A DNA stretch of 64,000 nt from Solwaraspora sp. WMMD406 (GCF_029626025.1 NZ_JARUBF010000001.1:4340001-4404000); one strand, 5' to 3'. Shown: positions 39,789-49,272, numbered from the stretch's first letter. Notes: a model not told the origin generated them from the letters alone. Translations and numbers: made by a program.

Positions 39789-41373
39789 CGGACCTCCCCA
39801 CACCACCGGACTCCAACAGATCCGCCACCGGATTCAGATAATCCGCGGCACGCGCCACCACCCCGTCACGCCCCTTCCCCCCGTCCGCCGGACGCCGCAT
39901 CACCCCGAACGTCCCATCCCCGATCGCCCCCAGCAACGACCCGTCCGCGATCCGCTCCAACAGCTCCACCGCCTCCGCCAACACCCGCCCCGCCCGCCGC
40001 TGCACGAACCCACCGGGAGCCGGCGCGAAATCCTCCGCCAATCCGCCCGCCGCACCCACCACGTACCGCACGTTCTGCAGCGCGATGTCCCGGTCACTGA
40101 GCCACGGCGTCGCCACCGCCTCCGTCATCATCCCCACCAACAAGATGCTCTGCCCGGTCAACACCCCCGCCAGATTGAAAAACCCGTTCAACAAATTTCC
40201 CCGAAACACGTCACCCGTCATGTGACGCGTTGGCGGCATCCACTTCAACGGGGCATTGGGAAACAGCTCCCGCGCCAACAACGCATGCGCCAACTCCAAC
40301 CGGAACGACTCCGGAACAGCCGGATCAATCTCGAACGCGTGCCCCAGACCCAACTGCCAGTCCGCCAACCCGGCCTCCACCGCGAAATACTCGTTCAACA
40401 ACTGCGACACCGTCACCGTGTGCGCCGCCTCCACCGCATCGGCGGTCGTCAGATAATTATCCTCGCCCGTGTTGATGATGATGCCCGCACGCGCATGAAC
40501 CTGGCGGGAAAAACGCTGATCCACGAACGTCCTGATCGGATTGATATCCCGGAACAAAATCCCGTACATCGAATCGTTCAACATCATGTCCAACCGCTCC
40601 AACCCCGCCAACACCGCCATCTCCGGCATACACAACCCCGAAGCGTAATTCGTCAAACGCACATAACGCCCCACCTCAGCGGACACCTCGTCCAACGCCG
40701 CCCGCATCAACCGAAAATTCTCCTGCGTCGCGTACGTCCCCGCGAACCCCTCCCGCGTCGCCCCCTCCGGCACGTAATCCAACAACGACTGACCCGTCGA
40801 CCGAATAACCGCGATCACATCCGCGCCAGCCCGCGCCGCCGCCTTCGCCTGCACCACATCCTCATAAATGTCCCCGGTCGCCACGATCAGATAGATCCAC
40901 GGCCGCCCCGGCGGATCCCCCCACCGCCCCACCAACCGCTCCCGCTCCGCCCGACACCGGTCGACCCGCGCCACCCCCGCCGCCGCCACCGCACCCGCCA
41001 ACCGCCGCGCCACCCCCGCCTCGACCCCCACCGGCACCCTGAACCGCACCGCCCCCGCCGCCGCCTCCTGCGCCAACCCCGTCACCGCCGCCGAATCCAC
41101 CCCCGACACCCCCGCCCGCACCAACGCGTCACACACCGGCACCGCCACCCCGTGCGCCAACCCCACCTGCCCCGCAACCACATCCACCAACCGGTTCACC
41201 CACGGAATCCCCTCCGCATCCGCCCCCACCACCCCCATCAACCGCAACACCGCCCGCTCCACCGACACCGTCGTGTGCGAACACGCCAACGCCACCACCG
41301 GCTCACCGACCCGGGCCGCCAACTCCCGCGCCCGCCCCACCACAGCGGCGTCCAACCCCAACAACCCACCCAT
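39781..41373 (-). CDS. kamD: Lysine 5,6-aminomutase alpha subunit
   Basis: 530 residues from ATG 41373, overlapping the amidohydrolase stop (TGATG); the frame is open far upstream but that is antisense-type noise. Conserved KamD blocks include YLIVATGDIYEDVVQAKAAARAGADVIAVIRSTGQSLLDYVP, NDSMYGILFRDINP, INTGEDNYLTTADA and the C-terminal WMPPTRHMTGDVFRG, cited for order and for the acidic and Tyr residues that bind PLP and substrate in the TIM barrel. Forms the heterotetramer with KamE. The 20-residue-plus conservation to clostridial enzymes makes the assignment secure. Confidence 0.93.
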   Translation of the reverse strand: MGGLLGLDAAVVGRARELAARVGEPVVALACSHTTVSVERAVLRLMGVVGADAEGIPWVNRLVDVVAGQVGLAHGVAVPVCDALVRAGVSGVDSAAVTGLAQEAAAGAVRFRVPVGVEAGVARRLAGAVAAAGVARVDRCRAERERLVGRWGDPPGRPWIYLIVATGDIYEDVVQAKAAARAGADVIAVIRSTGQSLLDYVPEGATREGFAGTYATQENFRLMRAALDEVSAEVGRYVRLTNYASGLCMPEMAVLAGLERLDMMLNDSMYGILFRDINPIRTFVDQRFSRQVHARAGIIINTGEDNYLTTADAVEAAHTVTVSQLLNEYFAVEAGLADWQLGLGHAFEIDPAVPESFRLELAHALLARELFPNAPLKWMPPTRHMTGDVFRGNLLNGFFNLAGVLTGQSILLVGMMTEAVATPWLSDRDIALQNVRYVVGAAGGLAEDFAPAPGGFVQRRAGRVLAEAVELLERIADGSLLGAIGDGTFGVMRRPADGGKGRDGVVARAADYLNPVADLLESGGVGRSDG

Positions 41374-43034
41374 CACCCACCCACCCCCGCCATCGGCGAC
41401 CCCGCCGCCACGAAAATCTCCCGGCCACGCGACACCGTCCGCAGACACCGCGGCAACGGCGTCGGATCCGCCGGCCCCCGCAACTCCGGCTCCTCCGCCA
41501 CCAACACCGGCAACCCCTGCGACACCCCCGCCGGAGCCGACCACACCGCGAACGTCGCCGCCGCACCCGGCGCCAACACACCCTCCCGCGACGTGTCCAC
41601 CACCCCCGGCGCCAACGCCCGCCACCCACCCCGGGTATGCGCCGCGAACGCCGCCCGCACCCCCAACCGCGACCCCGGATGGAAATGCGACACCGCCGCC
41701 CGCACCGACCCCCACGGATCCAACGGCGTCACCGGCGCGTCCGAACCAAACGCCAACGCCACCCCCACCCCGTGCAACGCCCCGAACGGATTCGACGCCA
41801 ACGCCCGCCGCACCCCCAACCGCGCCGCGTACATCTGCCCAGGACCACCCCACAACCGGTCGAACGCCGGCTGCACACTCGCCACAATCCCGTACTCCAC
41901 GAACCCCGCGATCAACGCCTTGTCCACCAACTCCACGTGCTCCACCCGATGCCGACCCGCCCGCAACCGCTCCACCCCCACCTCCCGCGCCGCCAACCCG
42001 AAACCCGCCACCACCGCCGCCACCGCCGCGTCCCCGATCGCGTGAAACCCGCCCTGCACCCCCTGCCGCGCGCACTCCACCAGATGCGCCGCCACCTGCC
42101 CCGCGTCCAAAAACGCCGAACCACAACCCCCACCATCGACATACGGCTCCGACACGTACGCCGTCCGGGACCCCAACGCCCCGTCCGCGTACAGATCACC
42201 ACCCGCACCCACCGCCCCCAGCTCCCGGGCCCGCGCCACCCCCATCAACTCACCCCAGTAGCCGTACACCTCCGGCAGACCATCACCGGACAACCGCAAC
42301 ACCCCGACGAAGTCCTCCTCCGACGACGTCCCCGGACCACCACACTCGTGCACCGCCGCGATCCCCAACCCGGCGGCGGCCGACAACGCCACCCGCTGCG
42401 CCGCCACCCGCTGCGCAGCGCTCAACGAACCCAACGCCACCGCCCGCACCGCGTGATGCGCTTCCTCCCGCAACCAACCGACCACCGCACCCGACGCACC
42501 CACACCCTCCACCCCGGTCCCCGAGCCAGCCGCCACCTGCGGCACCAACGCCAACATCTCCGACGACACCAACGCCGAATGAATCGACGCCTGCGACAGA
42601 TACACCCGCCGACCACCCGCCGCCGCCGACAACCGCCCCGCGTCCGGCGGCACCGGCACCCGCCACGTCGACTCGTCCCACCCATGACCCAACACCACCG
42701 CGTCCGTCGGCAACCCCGCCGCGAACCCCGCCACCCGATCCAGCAACTCCTCCGCCGACCGCACCCCGGACAGATCCAACCCCGACAACACCAGCCCCGT
42801 ATCCGTCGCGTGCACATGCGCGTCCACGAACGCCGGCGTCACCACCGCGCCATCCAGATCCACCACCACATCAGCGGGCGGCGCCTCCGCGTCCACCCCC
42901 ACCCAGGAGATCACCCCGTCGCGCACCACCAACGCCGTCGCCCCCGGAACCGCCGGACAATACAGCCGCCCACCCCGGTACAGCACCACCGGCAGATCAG
43001 CCACGTCACCACGCCCACTCGTCGTCATGGTCAT
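41373..43034 (-). CDS. Amidohydrolase family 3 (YtcJ-like) metal-dependent hydrolase
   Basis: 553 residues from ATG 43034, overlapping the kdd stop (TGATG). Metal sites: VDAHVHATD (H-x-H), a Lys/His region at [26 protein letters not shown] and [13 protein letters not shown] (Asp ligand). This is the composite-barrel amidohydrolase fold; members cleave diverse amides. No lysine-pathway step needs it, so it may feed the pathway by releasing lysine or beta-lysine from an amide, or remove an acyl group. The role is inference from its central operon position. Confidence 0.82.
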   Translation of the reverse strand: MTMTTSGRGDVADLPVVLYRGGRLYCPAVPGATALVVRDGVISWVGVDAEAPPADVVVDLDGAVVTPAFVDAHVHATDTGLVLSGLDLSGVRSAEELLDRVAGFAAGLPTDAVVLGHGWDESTWRVPVPPDAGRLSAAAGGRRVYLSQASIHSALVSSEMLALVPQVAAGSGTGVEGVGASGAVVGWLREEAHHAVRAVALGSLSAAQRVAAQRVALSAAAGLGIAAVHECGGPGTSSEEDFVGVLRLSGDGLPEVYGYWGELMGVARARELGAVGAGGDLYADGALGSRTAYVSEPYVDGGGCGSAFLDAGQVAAHLVECARQGVQGGFHAIGDAAVAAVVAGFGLAAREVGVERLRAGRHRVEHVELVDKALIAGFVEYGIVASVQPAFDRLWGGPGQMYAARLGVRRALASNPFGALHGVGVALAFGSDAPVTPLDPWGSVRAAVSHFHPGSRLGVRAAFAAHTRGGWRALAPGVVDTSREGVLAPGAAATFAVWSAPAGVSQGLPVLVAEEPELRGPADPTPLPRCLRTVSRGREIFVAAGSPMAGVGG

Positions 43035-44095
43035 CAGTCTGCCGCCAGCCGAGCCTCGAACAACCCCCGCACGCCAGGCTCAGCGGCGAACAAATCCAGC
43101 GCCATCCGCGCATGACCCGGCACATAGCCGTTGCCCACCAGCATCGTCACGTCAGCCGCCAGGCCCTCCGCGCCCAGCGCCGCCGCCGCGAAACTCGTCG
43201 CCATCGAAAAGAACACCACCGTCCCGGCGTCCGCCGTCGCCAACACCGCCCCGTGCTCACAACCCGGCACATCCACACAGACCACCGTCACGTCCGCGGC
43301 CGCCCCCAACGCCTCCCGCACGGCCGCGGACACCGCCACCGGATCCCGGGCGTCCGCGACGACCACCGCCGACACCAACCCCGCCGACACCAACCGGTCA
43401 CGTTCCGCCACGGTCGGCACCACCCCGACCGTACGGCCGGCACCCGCCCGCCGGGCGGCAGCCAACGCCAACGCCCCGCTCTTACCGGCACCACCCAGCA
43501 CCGCCACCCGGACCCCGGCCCGCGCGTCCGCCGGCCGCTGCGCGCGGACCACCCGGTCGGTCAACGCCGGAGCCCCACACACGTCCAGGACCGCCAACGC
43601 GTACCGGTCCGGCAGGTCCGCCGGCAGCGCCGCCACCACGGTCCGCCCGAACAAGATGGCATGACCCGCACACGGCACCTGCTCGCTGAGCCCGTCCCAC
43701 CCGGCGAGGTCGTCGTCGACCGCCAACGGAGTCAAGGTCAACGACACCAGGCTCGCCACCCGGTCACCCACCCGCACCGGTGCCGTCGCCGCCGGACCCA
43801 CCGCCTCCACCGTGCCGATCAACATCCCGCCGGACCCGGTGACCGGATTGTGCATCTTGCCGCGCCGGCCGATGATCTCCCGTACTTCGGCCCGGACCGC
43901 CGCCCCGGCACCGGCATGCTTGTCGCGCAGCTGACGGAAGCTCGCCGCGTCCAGATTGAGACGCTCCACTCGGATCCGGAGCTCGTCGTCGGCGATGTCA
44001 GGACTGGTGTCCAGCCGCCACGCCGCCTGCGGCAACACCCCGACCGGCTCGATCACCCGATGCAGACCCACCGGCGAGGACGCGTTCCCTGCCAC
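43034..44095 (-). CDS. kdd: L-erythro-3,5-diaminohexanoate dehydrogenase
   Basis: 353 residues from GTG 44095, which has GGAGGAG about 9 nt upstream; GTG 44104 abuts the ribosome binding site and is too close. MDR-like fold: SFRQLRDKHAGAG, GRRGKMHNPVTGSGGMLIG and the NAD loop VLGGAGKSGALAL, with late VTMLVGNGYVPGHA. The HNPVTGSGG signature is specific to Kdd. It oxidises 3,5-diaminohexanoate (the product of KamDE) to 5-amino-3-oxohexanoate with NAD(P). First gene of the minus-strand operon, divergent from kamA. Confidence 0.92.
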   Translation of the reverse strand: MAGNASSPVGLHRVIEPVGVLPQAAWRLDTSPDIADDELRIRVERLNLDAASFRQLRDKHAGAGAAVRAEVREIIGRRGKMHNPVTGSGGMLIGTVEAVGPAATAPVRVGDRVASLVSLTLTPLAVDDDLAGWDGLSEQVPCAGHAILFGRTVVAALPADLPDRYALAVLDVCGAPALTDRVVRAQRPADARAGVRVAVLGGAGKSGALALAAARRAGAGRTVGVVPTVAERDRLVSAGLVSAVVVADARDPVAVSAAVREALGAAADVTVVCVDVPGCEHGAVLATADAGTVVFFSMATSFAAAALGAEGLAADVTMLVGNGYVPGHARMALDLFAAEPGVRGLFEARLAAD

Positions 44096-44284
44096 GCGGC
44101 GCACCTCCTCCTATCCCGGCGCCACACCATCGGGCAACCAGCAGCGATAACCACGGTCATAGTCTCATCGAACAGGAAGACTTACGGCAGACTAGTTCCT
44201 AGACAGGAGATTATCCAGTACCGTTCGGAGTGCAGCAACCATCCGACGGCACCACACCCCGCCACCGGCCACCAGGAGGTCGCC
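44096..44284. promoter_or_regulatory. Divergent kdd/kamA promoter region
   Basis: The 189 bp between the divergent starts contain an AT-richer core (about 44155-44220), including CTAGTTCCTAG, a gapped CTAG palindrome, and AGATTATCC. Both genes have strong Shine-Dalgarno sequences. No cobalamin riboswitch or clear sigma consensus was found. An Lrp/AsnC regulator gene lies 1 kb beyond kamA and is a plausible controller. Confidence 0.4.
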
Positions 44285-45688
44285 ATGCCGCAGCCCATCC
44301 CGGCCGACACCAGCCGCGCCGGCATCGCACCCCCGCCACCGCACCAGCCCTACGAGTACCGCCGCCGGGAACTCACCGAACCCGACTGGCGACGCCTACC
44401 CGGATGGCGCGACGTGACCGCCGACGAGTGGCAGTCGGCCCAGTGGCAACGCGCACACTGCGTCAAGACCACCGCCCAACTACACGCTGTGCTCGGCGAC
44501 CTCGTCGACGACGGGTTCTACGCCGACCTCGCGGCCGACCAGACGGGGCACGCCACCATGTCGATGCTGATCACGCCACAGATGATCAACACGATGGTGC
44601 CGGACGCCGCACCGGACACCGGCACCCTGCGAGCCGACCCCATCCGGCACTACATGCTGCCGTTGGCCTCAGACCGACGTACCGATTGGCCGTCCCACCC
44701 GTACGCCAGCCGCGACTCCCTGCACGAACACGACATGTGGGTCGCCGAGGGACTCACCCACCGTTACCCCACCAAGGTCCTCGCCGAACTGCTCGCCACC
44801 TGCCCGCAGTACTGCGGGCACTGCACCCGGATGGACCTGGTCGGCAACTCCACCCCCACCGTCGACAAGCTGCGGCTCACCCTCAAACCCGTCGCCCGCT
44901 ACGACGCGCACATCGACTACCTCCGCCGACACCCCGGCGTCCGCGACGTCGTCGTGTCCGGCGGGGACGTGGCCAACCTGCCCTGGCGTCATCTCGAGGA
45001 CTACCTCATGCGGCTGCTGAGCATCGACACCATCCGGGACATCAGGCTCGCCACCAAGGCGTTGATGGGTCTGCCGCAACACTGGCTGCAACACGACGTC
45101 GTGGCCGGCCTGGAACGAGTCGCCCGCACCGCCGCCCGCAACGGCGTCAACCTGGCCATCCACACCCACGTCAACCACGTACAGTCGCTCACCCCCCTGG
45201 TCGCCCGCGCCGCGCAGACAGCCCTCGACGTCGGCGTCCGCGACGTCCGCAACCAAGGGGTGCTCATGCGTGGCGTCAACGCCGACGCGTCGGCCCTGCT
45301 CGACCTCTGCTTCGCGCTCCAAGGCGAAGCCGGCATCCTGCCGTACTACTTCTACCTCTGCGACATGATCCCCAACGCCGAACACTGGCGGGTCCCGGTC
45401 TGGACGGCCCAGCGGCTGCAACACGACATGATGGGCTACCTGCCCGGCTACGCCACCCCGCGGATCGTCTGCGATGTGCCGTTCGTCGGCAAACGCTGGG
45501 TGCACATGCTCACCGAGTACGACCGGGAACACGGCATCTCGTACTGGACCAAGAACTACCGGACCTCGATCGAAACCGCCGACGACGGCGTACTCGACCG
45601 GCGTTACGCCTACTACGACCCGATCGACACGCTACCGGCGGCGGGTCAGGACTGGTGGAGCCGACAGCACCGCGCCGCCCGCGCCTGA
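44285..45688 (+). CDS. kamA: Lysine 2,3-aminomutase (radical SAM, PLP)
   Basis: 467 residues from ATG 44285, with AGGAGG 5 nt upstream; the far longer open frame is noise. The radical-SAM cluster is C173-x3-C177-x2-C180 (CPQYCGHC). DVVVSGGDVANLP is the SAM glycine motif. Other hallmarks are HTHVNHVQSLTP, RNQGVLMRGVN and YYFYLCDMIPNAEHWRVP. A lysine in PFVGKRW is the probable PLP residue. It converts L-lysine to L-beta-lysine, the first pathway step. An N-terminal extension of about 30 residues precedes the core. Oxygen-sensitive enzyme in an aerobic lineage. Confidence 0.93.
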   Translation: MPQPIPADTSRAGIAPPPPHQPYEYRRRELTEPDWRRLPGWRDVTADEWQSAQWQRAHCVKTTAQLHAVLGDLVDDGFYADLAADQTGHATMSMLITPQMINTMVPDAAPDTGTLRADPIRHYMLPLASDRRTDWPSHPYASRDSLHEHDMWVAEGLTHRYPTKVLAELLATCPQYCGHCTRMDLVGNSTPTVDKLRLTLKPVARYDAHIDYLRRHPGVRDVVVSGGDVANLPWRHLEDYLMRLLSIDTIRDIRLATKALMGLPQHWLQHDVVAGLERVARTAARNGVNLAIHTHVNHVQSLTPLVARAAQTALDVGVRDVRNQGVLMRGVNADASALLDLCFALQGEAGILPYYFYLCDMIPNAEHWRVPVWTAQRLQHDMMGYLPGYATPRIVCDVPFVGKRWVHMLTEYDREHGISYWTKNYRTSIETADDGVLDRRYAYYDPIDTLPAAGQDWWSRQHRAARA

Positions 45689-45730
45689 CGCCCCTGCCGG
45701 CAGCGACCTGACGCACCGCGCGCGGGCGGC

Positions 45731-45783
45731 ACAACGGACTGCGGCCCAGACACCGCATCGGTGTCTGGGCCGCAGTCCGTTGT
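45731..45783. terminator. Perfect 24-bp bidirectional hairpin terminator
   Basis: Arms 45731-45754 and 45760-45783 match exactly around a 5-nt loop, between the convergent kamA and CsbD genes. Confidence 0.85.
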
Positions 45784-45810
45784 CGTACGCCACCGCGTCG
45801 ACGGCAGCGG

Positions 45811-46005
45811 TCAGCCGTTCAGAGCGTCCTTCGCGTTGCGGCCGGCATCCTTGACGTGCTCGCCAGCCTGCTTGGTACGCGCCTTGCCCGCCTCGGCGGC
45901 ACCTTCGGCGCGCATCTGCTCGTTGTCGGTGGCGGCGCCGTACCGCTCCTTGGCCTGGCCCTTGAGCTCCTCGGCCTTGTTCCGTGCCTTGTCAGCCATG
46001 CTCAT
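45811..46005 (-). CDS. CsbD-family stress protein
   Basis: 64 residues, with GGAGGAG 9 nt before ATG 46005. Sequence is the usual Lys/Glu/Ala-rich CsbD helix: MADKARNKAEELKGQAKE followed by RYGAATDNEQMRAEGAAEAGKA-type repeats. CsbD proteins are small, hydrophilic, general-stress proteins of unknown mechanism. A SigB-like promoter upstream agrees with the family's usual regulation. Confidence 0.9.
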   Translation of the reverse strand: MSMADKARNKAEELKGQAKERYGAATDNEQMRAEGAAEAGKARTKQAGEHVKDAGRNAKDALNG

Positions 46006-46059
46006 GATCGATCACTCCTCCGGTAGCCGGCGAGGTGTCGTCGCCGCGTGCCTGTTGAT

Positions 46060-46084
46060 ATGCCCGGAGCCGCTGTCGTGAAAC
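46060..46084 (-). promoter_or_regulatory. SigB-type general-stress promoter of the CsbD gene
   Basis: On the minus strand GTTT (46084-46081) and GGGCAT (46065-46060) are 15 bp apart, close to the GTTT-N13-16-GGGTAT consensus of SigB-like factors. It lies 55 bp upstream of the start. A CGTCCTAGGACG palindrome at 46130-46141 lies further up. Confidence 0.45.
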
Positions 46085-46222
46085 CGTGATGTAGGTCTTG
46101 TCGGGTGAGCTGGTGCACGATCGCTAAAGCGTCCTAGGACGATAGGCCAGATCTGGACCGCCGAGCATCCACGAGGCCGGGTCAGGGCCACGCCGACCAG
46201 CGGCGGCACGGCGGACCGTGGC

Positions 46223-46666
46223 TCACATCAACTTCGGCGGCCGCGACTCGTACGGCGTGGACAACACGACCGTCGTCCGAGTGGTCACGTTCGCGGCCGT
46301 ACGGATGTCCTGCAGCAGCCGCTCCAGGTCAGCCGGGCTGCCCACCCGGACCAGCAGGAGGTAGAAGTCCTCCCCCGCCACCGAATAGCACGAGTCGATC
46401 GCCGCCAGATGGGACAACCGCTCCGGAGCGTCGTCCGGCTGAGACGGGTCCAGTGGCCGGATCGCCACGAACGCGCTCAGCGGCAGGCCGATCGCCTCGT
46501 GCGACACCCGGGCCGCGTACCCCTTGACCACGCCCCGTTGTTCCAGCCGGCGCACCCGTTGATGGACCGCCGACACCGACAGCCCCACCCGCTCGGCCAG
46601 GTCGGTGTACGACACCCGGCCGTCAGTGGTCAACGCGGTGACGATGGCGCGATCGGTCTCCTCCAC
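46223..46666 (-). CDS. Lrp/AsnC-family transcriptional regulator
   Basis: 147 residues from GTG 46666; the open frame upstream is Arg-rich noise. Residues 1-60 are the AsnC HTH (TDRAIVTALTTDGRVSYTDLAERVGLSVSAVHQRVRRLEQRGVV, key motif LAERVGLS-x4-HQRVRRLE). The C-terminal RAM/ligand domain has AFVAIRP, CYSVAGEDFYLLLVRV and TRTTVVLSTPYE, the normal amino-acid-binding fold. TAGGTT 6 nt before the GTG suggests a leaderless transcript. Its position between the lysine genes and an acyl-CoA dehydrogenase suggests amino-acid-responsive control of one or both. Confidence 0.9.
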   Translation of the reverse strand: MEETDRAIVTALTTDGRVSYTDLAERVGLSVSAVHQRVRRLEQRGVVKGYAARVSHEAIGLPLSAFVAIRPLDPSQPDDAPERLSHLAAIDSCYSVAGEDFYLLLVRVGSPADLERLLQDIRTAANVTTRTTVVLSTPYESRPPKLM

Positions 46667-46745
46667 AGCGAGAAACCTACCGGTCGGACATCGGCCGCCG
46701 CGACGCCGATACCCGTCGCCGAACGCCCGCGCGACGCGACGCCGT

Positions 46746-47888
46746 TCAGTCCCGCGCCAACGCACGTGAGATGATCATGCGCTGGATCTGGTTGGTGCCC
46801 TCCACGATCTGCAACACCTTCGCCTCCCGCAGATACCGCTCGACCGGATGGTCCGCCGCGTAGCCGTACCCGCCGAGCACCTGGACCGCGTCGATGGTGA
46901 CCCGCATCGCCACGTCCGTGGCGAACACTTTGGCCTTGGCCGCCTCCGTCGCGTACGGCCGGCCGGCGTCGCGCAACCGCGCCGCCGACAGCGTGACCGC
47001 CCGCGCCGCCGCCACCTGGATGGACATCTCCGCCAGCAGGAATCCCAGGCCCTGGAATTCGATGATCGGCCGCCCGAACTGTTCGCGTTCGCGGGCGTAG
47101 CGCACCGCGTGGTCGACAGCCGCCTGGGCCAGCCCGACCGCGCAGGCGGCGATGCCCAGCCGGCCGGACGCGAGCGCGGCCATCGCGATGCCGAACCCCT
47201 CACCGGCCGCACCGACCAGCCGGTCCGCCGGCACCCGTACCTCGTCGAAGACGATCTGTGCCACCGGCGACGACCGCAGACCCATCGTCCGCTCGGCCGG
47301 CTGCGGCGCGATTCCCGCCGTGTCGGCGTCGACCAGCAGGCAGGAGATCCCCGCCGCGCCCGGTCCGCCGGTACGGCAGAAGACGTTGTAGAAATCGGCC
47401 ACCCCGGCGTGGGTGATCCACGCCTTGGTCCCCGACACCAGGAAATCGTCGCCGTCGGCCTGGGCCCGGGTGGTCAACGCGGCGGCGTCCGAGCCGCCCT
47501 GCGGTTCGGACAGGCAGTACGCCCCGAGCAGGTCCCCGCCGAGCATCTCCGGCAATGCCTTGCGCTGTCGCGGGCTGCCATAGGCGGCCAGCGGGAAACA
47601 GGACAGGGTGTGCACGCTGACCGCCTCGGCCACCGCCAGCCACCGGCTGGCCAGCACCTCCAGGACCTGCAGATACACCTCGTAGGGCTGGCCGGAACCG
47701 CCGTCGGCCTCCGGGTACGGCAGCCCCAGCAGTCCCGCCCGCCCCAGGGTCCGGATCACCTCCCGGGGAAACCCGCCACGGGCCTCGAACTCGTCGACCC
47801 GGCCGGCGAGCTCCCGGTCGGCCAGCTCGGTGGTCAACTCGATCAGGTCGTACGCCTCAGGGGTGGGCAGGACGCGCTCGACGGTCAT
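46746..47888 (-). CDS. Acyl-CoA dehydrogenase
   Basis: 380 residues, typical of the short/medium-chain family. LSEPQGGSDAAALTTRA is the FAD/substrate strand, GTKAWITHAG the next block, and REREQFGRPIIEFQG a flavin-binding helix. The catalytic base is the Glu in LQIVEGTNQIQR. It oxidises acyl-CoA to enoyl-CoA, passing electrons to ETF. Proximity to kal, which makes crotonyl-CoA, could tie it to that pathway as a butyryl- or glutaryl-type enzyme. The TetR-like palindrome upstream points instead to fatty-acid control. Specificity is open. Confidence 0.92.
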   Translation of the reverse strand: MTVERVLPTPEAYDLIELTTELADRELAGRVDEFEARGGFPREVIRTLGRAGLLGLPYPEADGGSGQPYEVYLQVLEVLASRWLAVAEAVSVHTLSCFPLAAYGSPRQRKALPEMLGGDLLGAYCLSEPQGGSDAAALTTRAQADGDDFLVSGTKAWITHAGVADFYNVFCRTGGPGAAGISCLLVDADTAGIAPQPAERTMGLRSSPVAQIVFDEVRVPADRLVGAAGEGFGIAMAALASGRLGIAACAVGLAQAAVDHAVRYAREREQFGRPIIEFQGLGFLLAEMSIQVAAARAVTLSAARLRDAGRPYATEAAKAKVFATDVAMRVTIDAVQVLGGYGYAADHPVERYLREAKVLQIVEGTNQIQRMIISRALARD

Positions 47889-47972
47889 GGCGGTGCGCTC
47901 CAGGGTGGTGAGCGGATCAGCGCCGACGCGCGGTGACGCGGCGGCGGTGCCGGTCGGACACCCTGTTAGCTT

Positions 47973-47982
47973 AACGCTCGTT
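47973..47982 (-). promoter_or_regulatory. AACG-N2-CGTT palindrome upstream of the acyl-CoA dehydrogenase
   Basis: AACGAGCGTT on the minus strand lies in an AT-richer patch (GCCAAACGAGCGTTAAGC), about 85 bp upstream of the start. Similar short palindromes are operators for TetR-type acyl-CoA regulators, but the regulator is not in the window. Confidence 0.35.
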
Positions 47983-47985
47983 TGG

Positions 47986-49089
47986 CTACGGCCGCCGATC
48001 GTGGTCGGTCACCTCCAGCCCGGCCGCCACCATCGCCCGGACGCGGTGCACGTCGGTCAGCAGACCCGGGTGATCGAGGAACTGGTCGACCGCGCCGATC
48101 GCCGGCAGCCGGCGGACCCGCGCGTCGGTGATGGCCCGCCGCAACGCGCCGACCAGCCGATCGGCGTCCAGCACCAGAAACGGTCGGTCCTGAAACGGCC
48201 GTACCGTCGGCTCCACCGGCTCGGCGAGACCAAGCGCGTTGGTCCGGGCCGCCACCAACTCGTACGCCCGACACAGGTGCTCCTGCCGGGTCGGCCAGTC
48301 GGCGGCGTGGGCCGCCGCCCGTAACACGGCCGGCAGGCCGTCGGTGTCCGGTAGCCGGCGGAACGCCGAGCCCAGCCACTTGCCGTACGGCGGGTACCGG
48401 CGGGCCACCAGCAGACTCAGCCGCATCAGGTCCCGGATCAGCCGGGCCGAGACCACGGCGGCGCCGAGATCGTCGCCGACCTCGGCACACCGTCCGACGA
48501 ACGGCTCCTCGCCGGCGACCCGGGACCACTGGCCGGCCAGCACATGGCGCCACAGGTCGTCCGGATACCAGGCCAGCCGGCTCCGTACCGCGCGCAGGCC
48601 ACCGTCGGGCAGTCCGTCGTGGAACACCGCCCCACCGGTGAACTCGGCGAGCCGCTGGGTCGGGGTGGCCAACCAGTCCAGGTCACCGACACCGGCCCGA
48701 GGGTCGAACCCGAGGGCGTGCCGACAGTGCGCGCCCACCTCGACCACAGTGATCCCGTGCCGCGTCCCGTTGCGGTCAGGCACGCCCAGACTACGGCGCG
48801 CGTCCGGGGCGAACCGGGTCGGACGGCCCAGGAACGTCGCCGGCAACTCGGCGGTCACCGCCGTGGTGACCGCGCCGATGGTCGAGGGATCCACGCGATC
48901 GAGAAAGATCTGCACCCGGGGTCCCCAGTCGTGGTCGCGCGAGCGGGCGGTGTCGAAACCCAACAATTCGGACCCGGTGTCCATCCGGGCGGCGGAGTGG
49001 CGCAACCCGGGGAACCGGGCGGCGAGCACCGGTGCCACCACCGCACGGTAGAACCGTCGGCTCAGCTCCAGACCGGGAACGAAGCTCAT
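47986..49089 (-). CDS. DUF4037 nucleotidyltransferase-like protein
   Basis: 367 residues from ATG 49089. The N-terminal half has a nucleotidyltransferase-like signature: TGSELLGFDTARSRDHDWGPRV, with GS followed by an acidic D-x-D/W segment. The central DUF4037 region has WLATPTQRLAEFTGG and WYPDDLWRHVLAGQW. VSARLIRDLMRLSLLVARRYPPYGKWLGSAF is its most conserved helix pair. Substrate and biological role are not established for the family. Divergent from the exonuclease gene. Confidence 0.82.
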   Translation of the reverse strand: MSFVPGLELSRRFYRAVVAPVLAARFPGLRHSAARMDTGSELLGFDTARSRDHDWGPRVQIFLDRVDPSTIGAVTTAVTAELPATFLGRPTRFAPDARRSLGVPDRNGTRHGITVVEVGAHCRHALGFDPRAGVGDLDWLATPTQRLAEFTGGAVFHDGLPDGGLRAVRSRLAWYPDDLWRHVLAGQWSRVAGEEPFVGRCAEVGDDLGAAVVSARLIRDLMRLSLLVARRYPPYGKWLGSAFRRLPDTDGLPAVLRAAAHAADWPTRQEHLCRAYELVAARTNALGLAEPVEPTVRPFQDRPFLVLDADRLVGALRRAITDARVRRLPAIGAVDQFLDHPGLLTDVHRVRAMVAAGLEVTDHDRRP

Positions 49090-49272
49090 GACGGCAGCCT
49101 GCCGCACCGTCGCCGCCGGGCGCCGGCCAACGGCCCGATGCGCGGCGGCGTCCGACCCGGGTCCGGGCGGGCTGACCGGGCGGGTGGTCCCGAACCGGTA
49201 CGGGTCGCACGCGCCGGATTACTCCGCCCGGCGACGGCCGGTCACCGCCACGGTTGTGCGACCCTGAACGGC

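Noticed and set aside
41273-44284. Upstream 1000 codons of the plus-strand frame that ends as kamA
   Set aside because: Pro/Thr-rich noise antisense to the amidohydrolase and kdd; kamA has its own AGGAGG and ATG at 44285.
44096-44284. Cobalamin riboswitch controlling the B12-dependent lysine genes
   Set aside because: No B12-box-like sequence in the 189-bp divergent region, which is also too short for the full element plus promoters.
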